Below are positions 21,801 through 35,800 of a stretch of 64,000 bases of DNA, in pieces; positions within the stretch are counted from its first letter, which is position 1, and each line of letters opens with the position of its first letter. Position numbers and translations under genes: made by a program. This stretch comes from Bursaphelenchus xylophilus (Eukaryota; Nematoda; Chromadorea; Rhabditida; Aphelenchoididae): positions 3,596,001 through 3,660,000 of the forward strand of contig CAJFCV020000004.1 in the NCBI GenBank assembly GCA_904066235.2, in the 5' to 3' direction. The notes below the pieces were generated by a model. It was not told the DNA's origin, did not search any database, and saw nothing but the letters and a program-made list of their open reading frames with translations.

Positions 21801-24800
21801 CGTTTCGAATGGTATAGGTCGCATCTATTTACTCCGACATCTCTAATTCACTTTTTTTAAATCGGTGCCTAGTATAATATCAGAGTGTTTGGATCGGTAC
21901 GGGCGCAGTTTGACTCCAAAGAAGGCGAAACTTGCGGTGTTAAAATTTCATTCGGTAACGTTTCGAATGGTATAGGTCGCATCTATTCACTCCGACATCT
22001 CTAATTCACTTTTTTTTAAATCGGTGCCTAGTATAATATCAGAGTGTTTGGATCGGTACCGGCGCAGTTAGACTCCAAAGAGGGCGAAACTTGCGGTGTT
22101 AAAATCTCATTCGGTAACGTTTCGAATGGTATAGGTCGCATCTATTCACTCCGACATCTCTAATTCACTTTTTTTAAATCGGTGCCTAGTATAATATCAG
22201 AGTGTTTGGATCGGTACGGGCGCAGTTTGACTCCAAAGAAGGCGAAACTTGCGGTGTTAAAATTTCATTCGGTAACGTTTCGAATGGTATAGGTCGCATC
22301 TATTCACTCCGACATCTCTAATTCACTTTTTTTTAAATCGGTGCCTAGTATAATATCAGAGTGTTTGGATCGGTACGGGCGCAGTTTGACTCCAAAGAAG
22401 GCGAAACTTGCGGTGTTAAAATTTCATTCGGTAACGTTTCGAATGGTATAGGTCGCATCTATTCACTCCGACATCTCTAATTCACTTTTTTTTAAATCGG
22501 TGCCTAGTATAATATCAGAGTGTTCGGTCCGGTACGGGCGCAGTTTAGCTCCAAACAAGGCGAAACTTGCGGTGTTAAAATTTCATTCGGTAACGTTTCG
22601 AATGGTATAGGTCGCATCTATTCACTCCGACATCTCTAATTCACTTTTTTTAAATCGGTGCCTAGTATAATATCAGAGTGTTCGGTCCGGTACGGGCGCA
22701 GTTTAGCTCCAAACAAGGCGAAACTCGCGGTGTTAAAATCTCATTCGGTAACGTTTCGAATGGTATAGGTCACGTCTATTCACTCCGACATCTCTAATTC
22801 ACTTTTTTTTTAAATCGGTGCCTAGTATAATATCAGAGTGTTCGGTCCGGTACGGGCGCAGTTTAGCTCCAAACAAGGCGAAACTCGCGGTGTTAAAATC
22901 TCATTCGGTAACGTTTCGAATGGTATAGGTCACGTCTATTCACTCCGACATCTCTAATTCACTTTTTTTTTAAATCGGTGCCTAGTATAATATCAGAGTG
23001 TTCGGTCCGGTACGGGCGCAGTTTAGCTCCAAACAAGGCAAAACTCGCGGTGTTAAAATCTCATTCGGTAACGTTTCGAATGGTATAGGTCACGTCTATT
23101 CACTCCGACATCTCTAATTCACTTTTTTTTAAATCGGTGCCTAGTATAATATCAGAGTGTTCGGTCCGGTACGGGCGCAGTTTAGCTCCAAACAAGGCGA
23201 AACTTGCGGTGTTAAAATCTCATTCGGTAACGTTTCGAATGGTATAGGTCACGTCTATTCACTCCGACATCTCTAATTCACTTTTTTTTAAATCGGTGCC
23301 TAGTATAATATCAGAGTGTTTGGATCGGTACGGGCGCAGTTTGACTCCAAAGAAGGCGAAACTTGCGGTGTTAAAATCTCATTCGGTAACGTTTCGAATG
23401 GTATAGGTCGCATCTATTCACTCCGACATCTCTAATTCACTTTTTTTTAAATCGGTGCCTAGTATAATATCAGAGTGTTTGGATTGGTACGGGCGCAGTT
23501 TGACTCCAAAAAAGGCGAAACTTGCGGTGTTAAAATTTCATTCGGTAACGTTTCGAATGGTATAGGTCACGTCTATTCACTCCGACATCTCTAATTCACT
23601 TTTTTTTAAATCGGTGCCTAGTATAATATCAGAGTGTTTGGATCGGTACGGGCGCAGTTTAGCTCCAAACAAGGCGAAACTTGCGGTGTTAAAATCTCAT
23701 TCGGTAACGTTTCGAATGGTATAGGTCACGTCTATTCACTCGGACATCTCTAATTCACTTTTTTTTAAAATCGGTGCCTAGTATAATATCAGAGTGTTCG
23801 GTCCGGTACGGGCGCAGTTTAGCTCCAAACAAGGCGAAACTTGCGGTGTTAAAATCTCATTCGGTAACGTTTCGAATGGTATAGGTCACGTCTATTCACT
23901 CCGACATCTCTAATTCACTTTTTTTAAATCGGTGCCTAGTATAATATCAGAGTGTTCGGTCCGGTACGGGCGCAGTTTAGCTCCAAACAAGGCGAAACTT
24001 GCGGTGTTAAAATCTCATTCGGTAACGTTTCGAATGGTATAGGTCACGTCTATTCACTCCGACATCTCTAATTCACTTTTTTTTAAATCGGTGCCTAGTA
24101 TAATATCAGAGTGTTCGGTCCGGTACGGGCGCAGTTTAGCTCCAAACAAGGCGAAACTCGCGGTGTTAAAATCTCATTCGGTAACGTTTCGAATGGTATA
24201 GGTCACGTCTATTCACTCCGACATCTCTAATTCACTTTTTTTTTAAATCGGTGCCTAGTATAATATCAGAGTGTTCGGTCCGGTACGGGCGCAGTTTAGC
24301 TCCAAACAAGGCGAAACTCGCGGTGTTAAAATCTCATTCGGTAACGTTTCGAATGGTATAGGTCACGTCTATTCACTCCGACATCTCTAATTCACTTTTT
24401 TTTAAATCGGTGCCTAGTATAATATCAGAGTGTTCGGTCCGGTACGGGCGCAGTTTAGCTCCAAACAAGGCGAAACTTGCGGTGTTAAAATCTCATTCGG
24501 TAACGTTTCGAATGGTATAGGTCACGTCTATTCACTCCGACATCTCTAATTCACTTTTTTTAAATCGGTGCCTAGTATAATATCAGAGTGTTTGGATCGG
24601 TACGGGCGCAGTTTGACTCCAAAGAAGGCGAAACTTGCGGTGTTAAAATCTCATTCGGTAACGTTTCGAATGGTATAGGTCGCATCTATTCACTCCGACA
24701 TCTCTAATTCACTTTTTTTTTTTAAATCGGTGCCTAGTATAATATCAGAGTGTTTGGATTGGTACGGGCGCAGTTTGACTCCAAAAAAGGCGAAACTTGC

Positions 24801-27800
24801 GGTGTTAAAATTTCATTCGGTAACGTTTCGAATGGTATAGGTCACGTCTATTCACTCCGACATCTCTAATTCACTTTTTTTAAATCGGTGCCTAGTATAA
24901 TATCAGAGTGTTTGGATCGGTACGGGCGCAGTTTAGCTCCAAACAAGGCGAAACTTGCGGTGTTAAAATCTCATTCGGTAACGTTTCGAATGGTATAGGT
25001 CACGTCTATTCACTCGGACATCTCTAATTCACTTTTTTTTAAAATCGGTGCCTAGTATAATATCAGAGTGTTCGGTCCGGTACGGGCGCAGTTTAGCTCC
25101 AAACAAGGCGAAACTTGCGGTGTTAAAATCTCATTCGGTAACGTTTCGAATGGTATAGGTCACGTCTATTCACTCGGACATCTCTAATTCACTTTTTTTT
25201 AAATCGGTGCCTAGTATAATATCAGAGTGTTCGGTCCGGTACGGGCGCAGTTTAGCTCCAAACAAGGCGAAACTTGCGGTGTTAAAATCTCATTCGGTAA
25301 CGTTTCGAATGGTATAGGTCACGTCTATTCACTCCGACATCTCTAATTCACTTTTTTTTAAATCGGTGCCTAGTATAATATCAGAGTGTTTGGATCGGTA
25401 CGGGCGCAGTTTAGCTCCAAACAAGGCGAAACTAGCGGTGTTAAAATTTCATTCGGTAGCGTTTCGAATGGTATAGGTCACGTCTATTCACTGCGACATC
25501 TCTAATTCAATTTTTTTTTAGATCGGTGCCTAGTATAATATCAGAGTGTTTGGATCGGTACGGGCGCAGTTTGACTCCAAAGAAGGCGAAACTGGCGGTG
25601 TTAAAATTTCATTCGGTAACGTTTCGAATGGTGTAGGTCACGTCTATTCACTCCGACATCTCTAATTCACTTTTTTTAAATCGGTGCCTAGTATAATATC
25701 AGAGTGTTTGGATCGGTACGGGCGCAGTTTGACTCCAAAGAAGGCGAAACTTGCGGTGTTAAAATTTCATTCGGTAACGTTTCGAATGGTATAGGTCACG
25801 TCTATTCACTCCGACATCTCTAATTCACTTTTTTTAAATCGGTGCCTAGTATAATATCAGAGTGTTTGGATGGGTACGGGCGCAGTTTGACTCCAAAGAA
25901 GGCGAAACTGGCGGTGTTAAAATTTCATTCGGTAACGTTTCGAATGGTATAGGTCACGTCTATTCACTCCGACATCTCTAATTCACTTTTTTTTAAATCG
26001 GTGCCTAGTATAATATCAGAGTGTTTGGGTCGGTACGGGCGCAGTTTGACTCCAAAAAAGGCGAAACTTGCGGTGTTAAAATTTCATTCGGTAACGTTTC
26101 GAATGGTATAGGTCGCATCTATTCACTCCGACATCTCTAATTCACTTTTTTTAAATCGGTGCCTAGTTTAATATCAGAGTGTTTGGATCGGTACGGGCGC
26201 AGTTTGACTCCAAAGAAGGCGAAACTTGCGGTGTTAAAATTTCATTTGGTAACGTTTCGAATGGTATAGGTCACGTCTATTCACTCGGACATCTCTAATT
26301 CACTTTTTTTTTAAATCGGTGCCTAGTATAATATCAGAGTGTTTGGATCGGTACGGGCGCAGTTTGACTCCAAAGAGGGCGAAACTTGCGGTGTCAAAAT
26401 CTCATTCGGTAACGTTTCGAATGGTATAGGTCACGTCTATTCACTCCGACATCTCTAATTCACTTTTTTTTAAATCGGTGCCTAGTATAATATCAGAGTG
26501 TTTGGATCGGTACGGGCGCAGTTTGACTCCAAAGAAGGCGAAACTTGCGGTGTTAAAATTTCATTCGGTAACGTTTCGAATGGTATAGGTCACGTCTATT
26601 CACTCCGACATCTCTAATTCACTTTTTTTTTAAATCGGTGCCTAGTATAATATCAGAGTGTTTGGATGGGTACGGGCGCAGTTTGACTCCAAAGAAGGCG
26701 AAACTGGCGGTGTTAAAATTTCATTCGGTAACGTTTCGAATGGTATAGGTCGCATCTATTCACTCCGACATCTCTAATTCACTTTTTTTTAAATCGGTGC
26801 CTAGTATAATATCAGAGTGTTTGGATTGGTACGGGCGCAGTTTGACTCCAAAAAAGGCGAAACTTGCGGTGTTAAAATTTCATTCGGTAACGTTTCGAAT
26901 GGTATAGGTCACGTCTATTCACTCCGACATCTCTAATTCACTTTTTTTAAATCGGTGCCTAGTATAATATCAGAGTGTTTGGATGGGTACGGGCGCAGTT
27001 TGACTCCAAAGAAGGCGAAACTGGCGGTGTTAAAATTTCATTCGGTAACGTTTCGAATGGTATAGGTCGCATCTATTCACTCCGACATCTCTAATTCACT
27101 TTTTTTTTTAAATCGGTGCCTAGTATAATATCAGAGTGTTTGGGTCGGTACGGGCGCAGTTTGACTCCAAAAAAGGCGAAACTTGCGGTGTTAAAATTTC
27201 ATTCGGTAACGTTTCGAATGGTATAGGTCGCATCTATTCACTCCGACATCTCTAATTCACTTTTTTTAAATCGGTGCCTAGTTTAATATCAGAGTGTTTG
27301 GATCGGTACGGGCGCAGTTTGACTCCAAAGAAGGCGAAACTTGCGGTGTTAAAATTTCATTTGGTAACGTTTCGAATGGTATAGGTCACGTCTATTCACT
27401 CGGACATCTCTAATTCACTTTTTTTTAAAATCGGTGCCTAGTATAATATCAGAGTGTTTGGATCGGTACGGGCGCAGTTTGACTCCAAAGAGGGCGAAAC
27501 TTGCGGTGTTAAAATCTCATTCGGTAACGTTTCGAATGGTATAGGTCACGTCTATTCACTCCGACATCTCTAATTCACTTTTTTTTTAAATCGGTGCCTA
27601 GTATAATATCAGAGTGTTCGGTCCGGTACGGGCGCAGTTTAGCTCCAAACAAGGCGAAACTTGCGGTGTTAAAATCTCATTCGGTAACGTTTCGAATGGT
27701 ATAGGTCACGTCTATTCACTCCGACATCTCTAATTCACTTTTTTTTAAATCGGTGCCTAGTATAATATCAGAGTGTTTGGATCGGTACGGGCGCAGTTTA

Positions 27801-30800
27801 GCTCCAAACAAGGCGAAACTTGCGGTGTTAAAATTTCATTCGGTAGCGTTTCGAATGGTATAGGTCACGTCTATTCACTCCGACATCTCTAATTCACTTT
27901 TTTTAAATCGGTGCCTAGTATAATATCAGAGTGTTTGGATCGGTACGGGCGCAGTTTGACTCCAAAGAAGGCGAAACTTGCGGTGTTAAAATTTCATTCG
28001 GTAGCGTTTCGAATGGTATAGGTCACGTCTATTCACTCCGACATCTCTAATTCACTTTTTTTTAAATCGGTGCCTAGTATAATATCAGAGTGTTTGGATC
28101 GGTACGGGCGCAGTTTAGCTCCAAACAAGGCGAAACTTGCGGTGTTAAAATTTCATTCGGTAGCGTTTCGAATGGTATAGGTCACGTCTATTCACTCCGA
28201 CATCTCTAATTCACTTTTTTTAAATCGGTGCCTAGTATAATATCAGAGTGTTTGGATCGGTACGGGCGCAGTTTGACTCCAAAGAAGGCGAAACTTGCGG
28301 TGTTAAAATTTCATTCGGTAACGTTTCGAATGGTATAGGTCACGTCTATTCACTCCGACATCTCTAATTCACTTTTTTTTTAAATCGGTGCCTAGTATAA
28401 TATCAGAGTGTTTGGATGGGTACGGGCGCAGTTTGACTCCAAAGAAGGCGAAACTGGCGGTGTTAAAATTTCATTCGGTAACGTTTCGAATGGTATAGGT
28501 CGCATCTATTCACTCCGACATCTCTAATTCACTTTTTTTTAAATCGGTGCCTAGTATAATATCAGAGTGTTTGGATGGGTACGGGCGCAGTTTGACTCCA
28601 AAGAAGGCGAAACTGGCGGTGTTAAAATTTCATTCGGTAACGTTTCGAATGGTATAGGTCGCATCTATTCACTCCGACATCTCTAATTCACTTTTTTTTA
28701 AATCGGTGCCTAGTTTAATATCAGAGTGTTTGGATCGGTACGGGCACAGTTTGACTCCAAAGAAGGCGAAACTTGCGGTGTTAAAATTTCATTTGGTAAC
28801 GTTTCGAATGGTATAGGTCACGTCTATTCACTCGGACATCTCTAATTCACTTTTTTTTAAAATCGGTGCCTAGTATAATATCAGAGTGTTTGGATCGGTA
28901 CGGGCGCAGTTTGACTCCAAAGAGGGCGAAACTTGCGGTGTTAAAATCTCATTTGGTAACGTTTCGAATGGTATAGGTCACGTCTATTCACTCGGACATC
29001 TCTAATTCACTTTTTTTTAAAATCGGTGCCTAGTATAATATCAGAGTGTTTGGGTCGGTACGGGCGCAGTTTGACTCCAAAAAAGGCGAAACTTGCGGTG
29101 TTAAAATTTCATTCGGTAACGTTTCGAATGGTATAGGTCGCATCTATTCACTCCGACATCTCTAATTCACTTTTTTTTAAATCGGTGCCTAGTTTAATAT
29201 CAGAGTGTTTGGATCGGTACGGGCGCAGTTTAGCTCCAAACAAGGCGAAACTTGCGGTGTTAAAATCTCATTCGGTAACGTTTCGAATGGTATAGGTCAC
29301 GTCTATTCACTCGGACATCTCTAATTCACTTTTTTTAAATCGGTGCCTAGTATAATATCAGAGTGTTCGGTCCGGTACGGGCGCAGTTTAGCTCCAAACA
29401 AGGCGAAACTTGCGGTGTTAAAATCTCATTTGGTAACGTTTCGAATGGTATAGGTCACGTCTATTCACTCGGACATCTCTAATTCACTTTTTTTTAAAAT
29501 CGGTGCCTAGTATAATATCAGAGTGTTTGGGTCGGTACGGGCGCAGTTTGACTCCAAAAAAGGCGAAACTTGCGGTGTTAAAATTTCATTCGGTAACGTT
29601 TCGAATGGTATAGGTCGCATCTATTCACTCCGACATCTCTAATTCACTTTTTTTAAATCGGTGCCTAGTATAATATCAGAGTGTTTGGATGGGTACGGGC
29701 GCAGTTTGACTCCAAAGAAGGCGAAACTGGCGGTGTTAAAATTTCATTCGGTAACGTTTCGAATGGTATAGGTCGCATCTATTCACTCCGACATCTCTAA
29801 TTCACTTTTTTTTTAAATCGGTGCCTAGTATAATATCAGAGTGTTTGGATGGGTACGGGCGCAGTTTGACTCCAAAGAAGGCGAAACTTGCGGTGTTAAA
29901 ATTTCATTCGGTAACGTTTCGAATGGTATAGGTCGCATCTATTCACTCCGACATCTCTAATTCACTTTTTTTAAATCGGTGCCTAGTTTAATATCAGAGT
30001 GTTTGGATCGGTACGGGCGCAGTTTAGCTCCAAACAAGGCGAAACTTGCGGTGTTAAAATCTCATTCGGTAACGTTTCGAATGGTATAGGTCACGTCTAT
30101 TCACTCGGACATCTCTAATTCACTTTTTTTAAATCGGTGCCTAGTATAATATCAGAGTGTTCGGTCCGGTACGGGCGCAGTTTAGCTCCAAACAAGGCGA
30201 AACTTGCGGTGTTAAAATCTCATTTGGTAACGTTTCGAATGGTATAGGTCACGTCTATTCACTCGGACATCTCTAATTCACTTTTTTTTAAAATCGGTGC
30301 CTAGTATAATATCAGAGTGTTTGGGTCGGTACGGGCGCAGTTTGACTCCAAAAAAGGCGAAACTTGCGGTGTTAAAATTTCATTCGGTAACGTTTCGAAT
30401 GGTATAGGTCGCATCTATTCACTCCGACATCTCTAATTCACTTTTTTTTTAAATCGGTGCCTAGTATAATATCAGAGTGTTTGGGTCGGTACGGGCGCAG
30501 TTTGACTCCAAAGAAGGCGAAACTGGCGGTGTTAAAATTTCATTCGGTAACGTTTCGAATGGTATAGGTCACGTCTATTCACTCCGACATCTCTAATTCA
30601 CTTTTTTTTTAAATCGGTGCCTAGTATAATATCAGAGTGTTTGGGTCGGTACGGGCGCAGTTTGACTCCAAAAAAGGCGAAACTTGCGGTGTTAAAATTT
30701 CATTCGGTAACGTTTCGAATGGTATAGGTCGCATCTATTCACTCCGACATCTCTAATTCACTTTTTTTTTAAATCGGTGCCTAGTATAATATCAGAGTGT

Positions 30801-31558
30801 TTGGATGGGTACGGGCGCAGTTTGACTCCAAAGAAGGCGAAACTGGCGGTGTTAAAATTTCATTCGGTAACGTTTCGAATGGTATAGGTCGCATCTATTC
30901 ACTCCGACATCTCTAATTCACTTTTTTTTTAAATCGGTGCCTAGTATAATATCAGAGTGTTTGGATTGGTACGGGCGCAGTTTGACTCCAAAAAATGCGA
31001 AACTTGCGGTGTTAAAATTTCATTCGGTAACGTTTCGAATGGTATAGGTCGCATCTATTCACTCCGACATCTCTAATTCACTTTTTTTAAATCGGTGCCT
31101 AGTATAATATCAGAGTGTTCGGTCCGGTACGGGCGCAGTTTAGCTCCAAACAAGGCGAAACTTGCGGTGTTAAAATCTCATTCGGTAACGTTTCGAATGG
31201 TATAGGTCACGTCTATTCACTCCGACATCTCTAATTCACTTTTTTTAAATCGGTGCCTAGTATAATATCAGAGTGTTCGGTCCGGTACGGGCGCAGTTTA
31301 TCTCCAAACAAGGCGAAACTTGCGGTGTTAAAATCTCATTCGGTAACGTTTCGAATGGTATAGGTCACGTCTATTCACTCCGACATCTCTAATTCACTTT
31401 TTTTAAATCGGTGCCTAGTATAATATCAGAGTGTTTGGATCGGTACGGGCGCAGTTTGACTCCAAAGAAGGCGAAACTGGCGGTGTTAAAATTTCATTCG
31501 GTAACGTTTCGAATGGTATAGGTCGCATCTATTCACTCCGACATCTCTAATTCACTTT
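15882..31558. repeat. Satellite array, left block: about 99 monomers of about 159 bp
   Basis: Monomers repeat head to tail with a period of 158-161 bp; successive GGTGCCTAG landmarks at 15976, 16135, 16294 and 16455 show this. Length differences come mostly from a T tract (7-11 T) after CTCTAATTCAC. Monomers are mostly over 90% alike. Two main variant types recur, one with GTTTGGATCGG plus TTTGACTCCAAAGAAGG and one with GTTCGGTCCGG plus TTTAGCTCCAAACAAGG, along with minor variants (CACTCGGACATC, GTCGCATCTATT, GGATTGGTACGG). They recur in multi-monomer blocks. No CENP-B-box match was noticed. There is no coding function: the longest frame in a monomer is about 36 codons. Confidence 0.97.
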
Positions 31559-31651
31559 GTGTCGTAATCGCCCTTTTTCCCTACTCGTTACGGTTTTCGT
31601 GGCGAGACACAACCGTTTTTATTTTTGTCCATTTTTTTGGCGCACCCTGTA
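31559..31651. mobile_element. Remnant of another element at the satellite break
   Basis: These 93 bp are not satellite. They end GCGCACCCTGTA, which looks like a transposon right terminus of the CACCCTG type, directly abutting the next element. About 20 bp of the satellite monomer (T tract to GCCTAG) is missing here compared with where the array resumes. Confidence 0.5.
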
Positions 31652-32888
31652 TACAGGGTGACCCAAAATAACGGAGACAAATTTTGGAAGGGTCCCACCG
31701 CGAAACCCGGGCGTTATAGAAACACAAGCGACAGTGGGTAATATTCTATAAGACTTTCTCTATAATCCACGAAAATTTGGCGGAGTCATCATGTCGCAGT
31801 AAAAAGTTACAGCTAAACAAAAATGCCTTGCGCCGTTTTTTTGGCCCTCAATTTTGGTTCCTTTGTGTTGTGTAGAGCATGGCTGTACTACAGCCGCAGA
31901 AATGGCAAGTTCATTTGTTTTGCTAGACTAGTACGTCTCTAAGCAAGCAGTTATGTAGGTTTCTGGGCTACGGTTTTTATTTCTACGGTGGTACCGATCT
32001 CAACATTGAAGATCGCAATTTTTTCCAAATTTTTTCCATAAAAAATTCAGTTTTTTTTAGAATAAAGCTAAAACCGCTAGAACGTATTCTATTCATAAAT
32101 ACAATAATTCCGGAAAAAGCTGTGATGGCTTGCTGGTTGCAACAGTTTTTCCTTGACAAGTTTCTCGCCCAGAACCACCCCACGGCACGCGGCTTTGAGA
32201 AAGATGGGTTATCGATAACAAAATGACAAGATAGATAAAAACAGCGCATTCTGCTCCTGTACACTTATGAATACAACTCTTGAGAATCAGCCTAGGGCAC
32301 TTTCGGTCTTTATGTGTCACCGGCTCGACTGGTATTCCGCCTAAGGCAAAAATAAGGCAGAATTCTAGTGATTACCAAATAGCAATCCGTAGCAGTTACA
32401 AAATGTTTCTCTTTTGGTTCTATGGTGTTCCTTTAATCATGTTCTAGTAACTCATATTACATTTTGCCTTATCTAACATTTAAACTCTTTTTTACGCCTA
32501 CATTTTCAAAAAAGGCCGATTTTTGCACTTCAACTGCCTGAAAATACTCGGCTGTAACTTTTGAACCATCGATAGTTGAGCTTAGTACGATGGCTCGTTT
32601 TAAAGGCCATATTATGATAATTAAGCACAGCAAATCTCAAACTATTCCGAATTTTCTTTTTTGAGTAAGGCAGCTTTCTTGCAAAAAGACCCCACGGGCA
32701 GAAAGGTCCGAGTCAACCGGATATATTGATGTGGTTCAAGGCACAAGAGCGTCGTACAACAAAACTTCCGGTATATAAAACTACGCTAACGTGGTACTGT
32801 AGTATAAATAAGGAATCACTCATGAATCTTCATAAGTCGCAGAAAAAACGGGAAATCTTTTGTCTCCGTTATTTTGGGTCACCCTGTA
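31652..32888. mobile_element. Tc1/mariner-like non-autonomous element inserted in the satellite
   Basis: About 30-bp terminal inverted repeats: TACAGGGTGACCCAAAATAA at the left and its complement ending GGTCACCCTGTA at the right, with TA on both outer sides. The length is 1237 bp. No transposase with a DDD/E pattern was found; frames inside are short and broken. It differs in its termini from the fold-back at 3622, though both start CAGGGTG. The satellite resumes at 32889 in mid-monomer (TAATATCAG). Confidence 0.8.
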
Positions 32889-35800
32889 TAATATCAGAGT
32901 GTTTGGATGGGTACGGGCGCAGTTTGACTCCAAAGAAGGCGAAACTGGCGGTGTTGAAATTTCATTCGGTAACGTTTCGAATGGTATAGGTCGCATCTAT
33001 TCACTCCGACATCTCTAATTCACTTTTTTTAAATCGGTGCCTAGTATAATATCAGAGTGTTTGGATCGGTACGGGCGCAGTTTGACTCCAAAAACGGCGA
33101 AACTTGCGGTGTTAAAATTTCATTCGGTAACGTTTCGAATGGTATAGGTCGCATCTATTCACTCCGACATCTCTAATTCACTTTTTTTAAATCGGTGCCT
33201 AGTATAATATCAGAGTGTTTGGATCGGTACGGGCGCAGTTTGACTCCAAAGAAGGCGAAACTTGCGGTGTTAAAATTTCATTCGGTAACGTTTCGAATGG
33301 TGTAGGTCACGTCTATTCACTCGGACATCTCTAATTCACTTTTTTTTTAAATCGGTGCCTAGTATAATATCAGAGTGTTTGGATCGGTACGGGCGCAGTT
33401 TGACTCCAAAGAAGGCGAAACTTGCGGTGTTAAAATTTCATTTGGTAACGTTTCGAATGGTATAGGTCACGTCTATTCACTCGGACATCTCTAATTCACT
33501 TTTTTTTTAAATCGGTGCCTAGTATAATATCAGAGTGTTTGGATCGGTACGGGCGCAGTTTGACTCCAAAGAGGGCGAAACTTGCGGTGTTAAAATCTCA
33601 TTCGGTAACGTTTCGAATGGTATAGGTCACGTCTATTCACTCCGACATCTCTAATTCACTTTTTTTTTAAATCGGTGCCTAGTATAATATCAGAGTGTTC
33701 GGTCCGGTACGGGCGCAGTTTGACTCCAAAGAAGGCGAAACTTGCGGTGTTAAAATTTCATTTGGTAACGTTTCGAATGGTATAGGTCACGTCTATTCAC
33801 TCCGACATCTCTAATTCACTTTTTTTTAAATCGGTGCCTAGTATAATATCAGAGTGTTTGGATCGGTACGGGCGCAGTTTGACTCCAAAGAAGGCGAAAC
33901 TTGCGGTGTTAAAATTTCATTCGGTAACGTTTCGAATGGTATAGGTCGCATCTATTCACTCCGACATCTCTAATTCACTTTTTTTAAATCGGTGCCTAGT
34001 ATAATATCAGAGTGTTTGGATCGGTACGGGCGCAGTTTGACTCCAAAGAAGGCGAAACTTGCGGTGTTAAAATTTCATTTGGTAACGTTTCGAATGGTAT
34101 AGGTCACGTCTATTCACTCCGACATCTCTAATTCACTTTTTTTTTAAATCGGTGCCTAGTATAATATCAGAGTGTTTGGATCGGTACGGGCGCAGTTTGA
34201 CTCCAAAGAGGGCGAAACTTGCGGTGTTAAAATTTCATTCGGTAACGTTTCGAATGGTATAGGTCACGTCTATTCACTCCGACATCTCTAATTCACTTTT
34301 TTTTAAATCGGTGCCTAGTATAATATCAGAGTGTTCGGTCCGGTACGGGCGCAGTTTAGCTCCAAACAAGGCGAAACTTGCGGTGTTAAAATCTCATTCA
34401 GTAACGTTTCGAATGGTATAGGTCACGTCTATTCACTCCGACATCTCTAATTCACTTTTTTTAAATCGGTGCCTAGTATAATATCAGAGTGTTTGGATCG
34501 GTACGGGCGCAGTTTAGCTCCAAACAAGGCGAAACTAGCGGTGTTAAAATTTCATTCGGTAACGTTTCGAATGGTGTAGGTCACGTCTATTCACTCCGAC
34601 ATCTCTAATTCACTTTTTTTTTAAATCTGTGCCTAGTATAATATCAGAGTGTTCGGTCCGGTACGGGCGCAGTTTAGCTCCAAACAAGGCGAAACTTGCG
34701 GTGTTAAAATCTCATTCGGTAACGTTTCGAATGGTATAGGTCGCATCTATTCACTCCGACATCTCTAATTCACTTTTTTTAAATCGGTGCCTAGTATAAT
34801 ATCAGAGTGTTTGGATCGGTACGGGCGCAGTTTGACTCCAAAGAAGGCGAAACTTGCGGTGTTAAAATTTCATTTGGTAACGTTTCGAATGGTATAGGTC
34901 GCATCTATTCACTCCGACATCTCTAATTCACTTTTTTTAAATCGGTGCCTAGTATAATATCAGAGTGTTTGGATCGGTACGGGCGCAGTTTGACTCCAAA
35001 GAAGGCGAAACTTGCGGTGTTAAAATTTCATTCGGTAACGTTTCGAATGGTATAGGTCACGTCTATTCACTCCGACATCTCTAATTCACTTTTTTTTAAA
35101 TCGGTGCCTAGTATAATATCAGAGTGTTTGGATCGGTACGGGCGCAGTTTGACTCCAAAGAAGGCGAAACTTGCGGTGTTAAAATTTCATTTGGTAACGT
35201 TTCGAATGGTATAGGTCACGTCTATTCACTCCGACATCTCTAATTCACTTTTTTTTAAATCGGTGCCTAGTATAATATCAGAGTGTTTGGATCGGTACGG
35301 GCGCAGTTTGACTCCAAAGAAGGCGAAACTTGCGGTGTTAAAATTTCATTTGGTAACGTTTCGAATGGTATAGGTCACGTCTATTCACTCCGACATCTCT
35401 AATTCACTTTTTTTTAAATCGGTGCCTAGTATAATATCAGAGTGTTTGGATCGGTACGGGCGCAGTTTGACTCCAAAGAAGGCGAAACTTGCGGTGTTAA
35501 AATTTCATTCGGTAACGTTTCGAATGGTATAGGTCACGTCTATTCACTCCGACATCTCTAATTCACTTTTTTTAAATCGGTGCCTAGTATAATATCAGAG
35601 TGTTCGGTCCGGTACGGGCGCAGTTTAGCTCCAAACAAGGCGAAACTTGCGGTGTTAAAATCTCATTCAGTAACGTTTCGAATGGTATAGGTCACGTCTA
35701 TTCACTCCGACATCTCTAATTCACTTTTTTTAAATCGGTGCCTAGTATAATATCAGAGTGTTTGGATCGGTACGGGCGCAGTTTAGCTCCAAACAAGGCG

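Noticed and set aside
31983..32320. Transposase gene in the element within the satellite
   Set aside because: The minus-strand frames are short, overlap in different phases and lack a recognisable DDD/E catalytic pattern.
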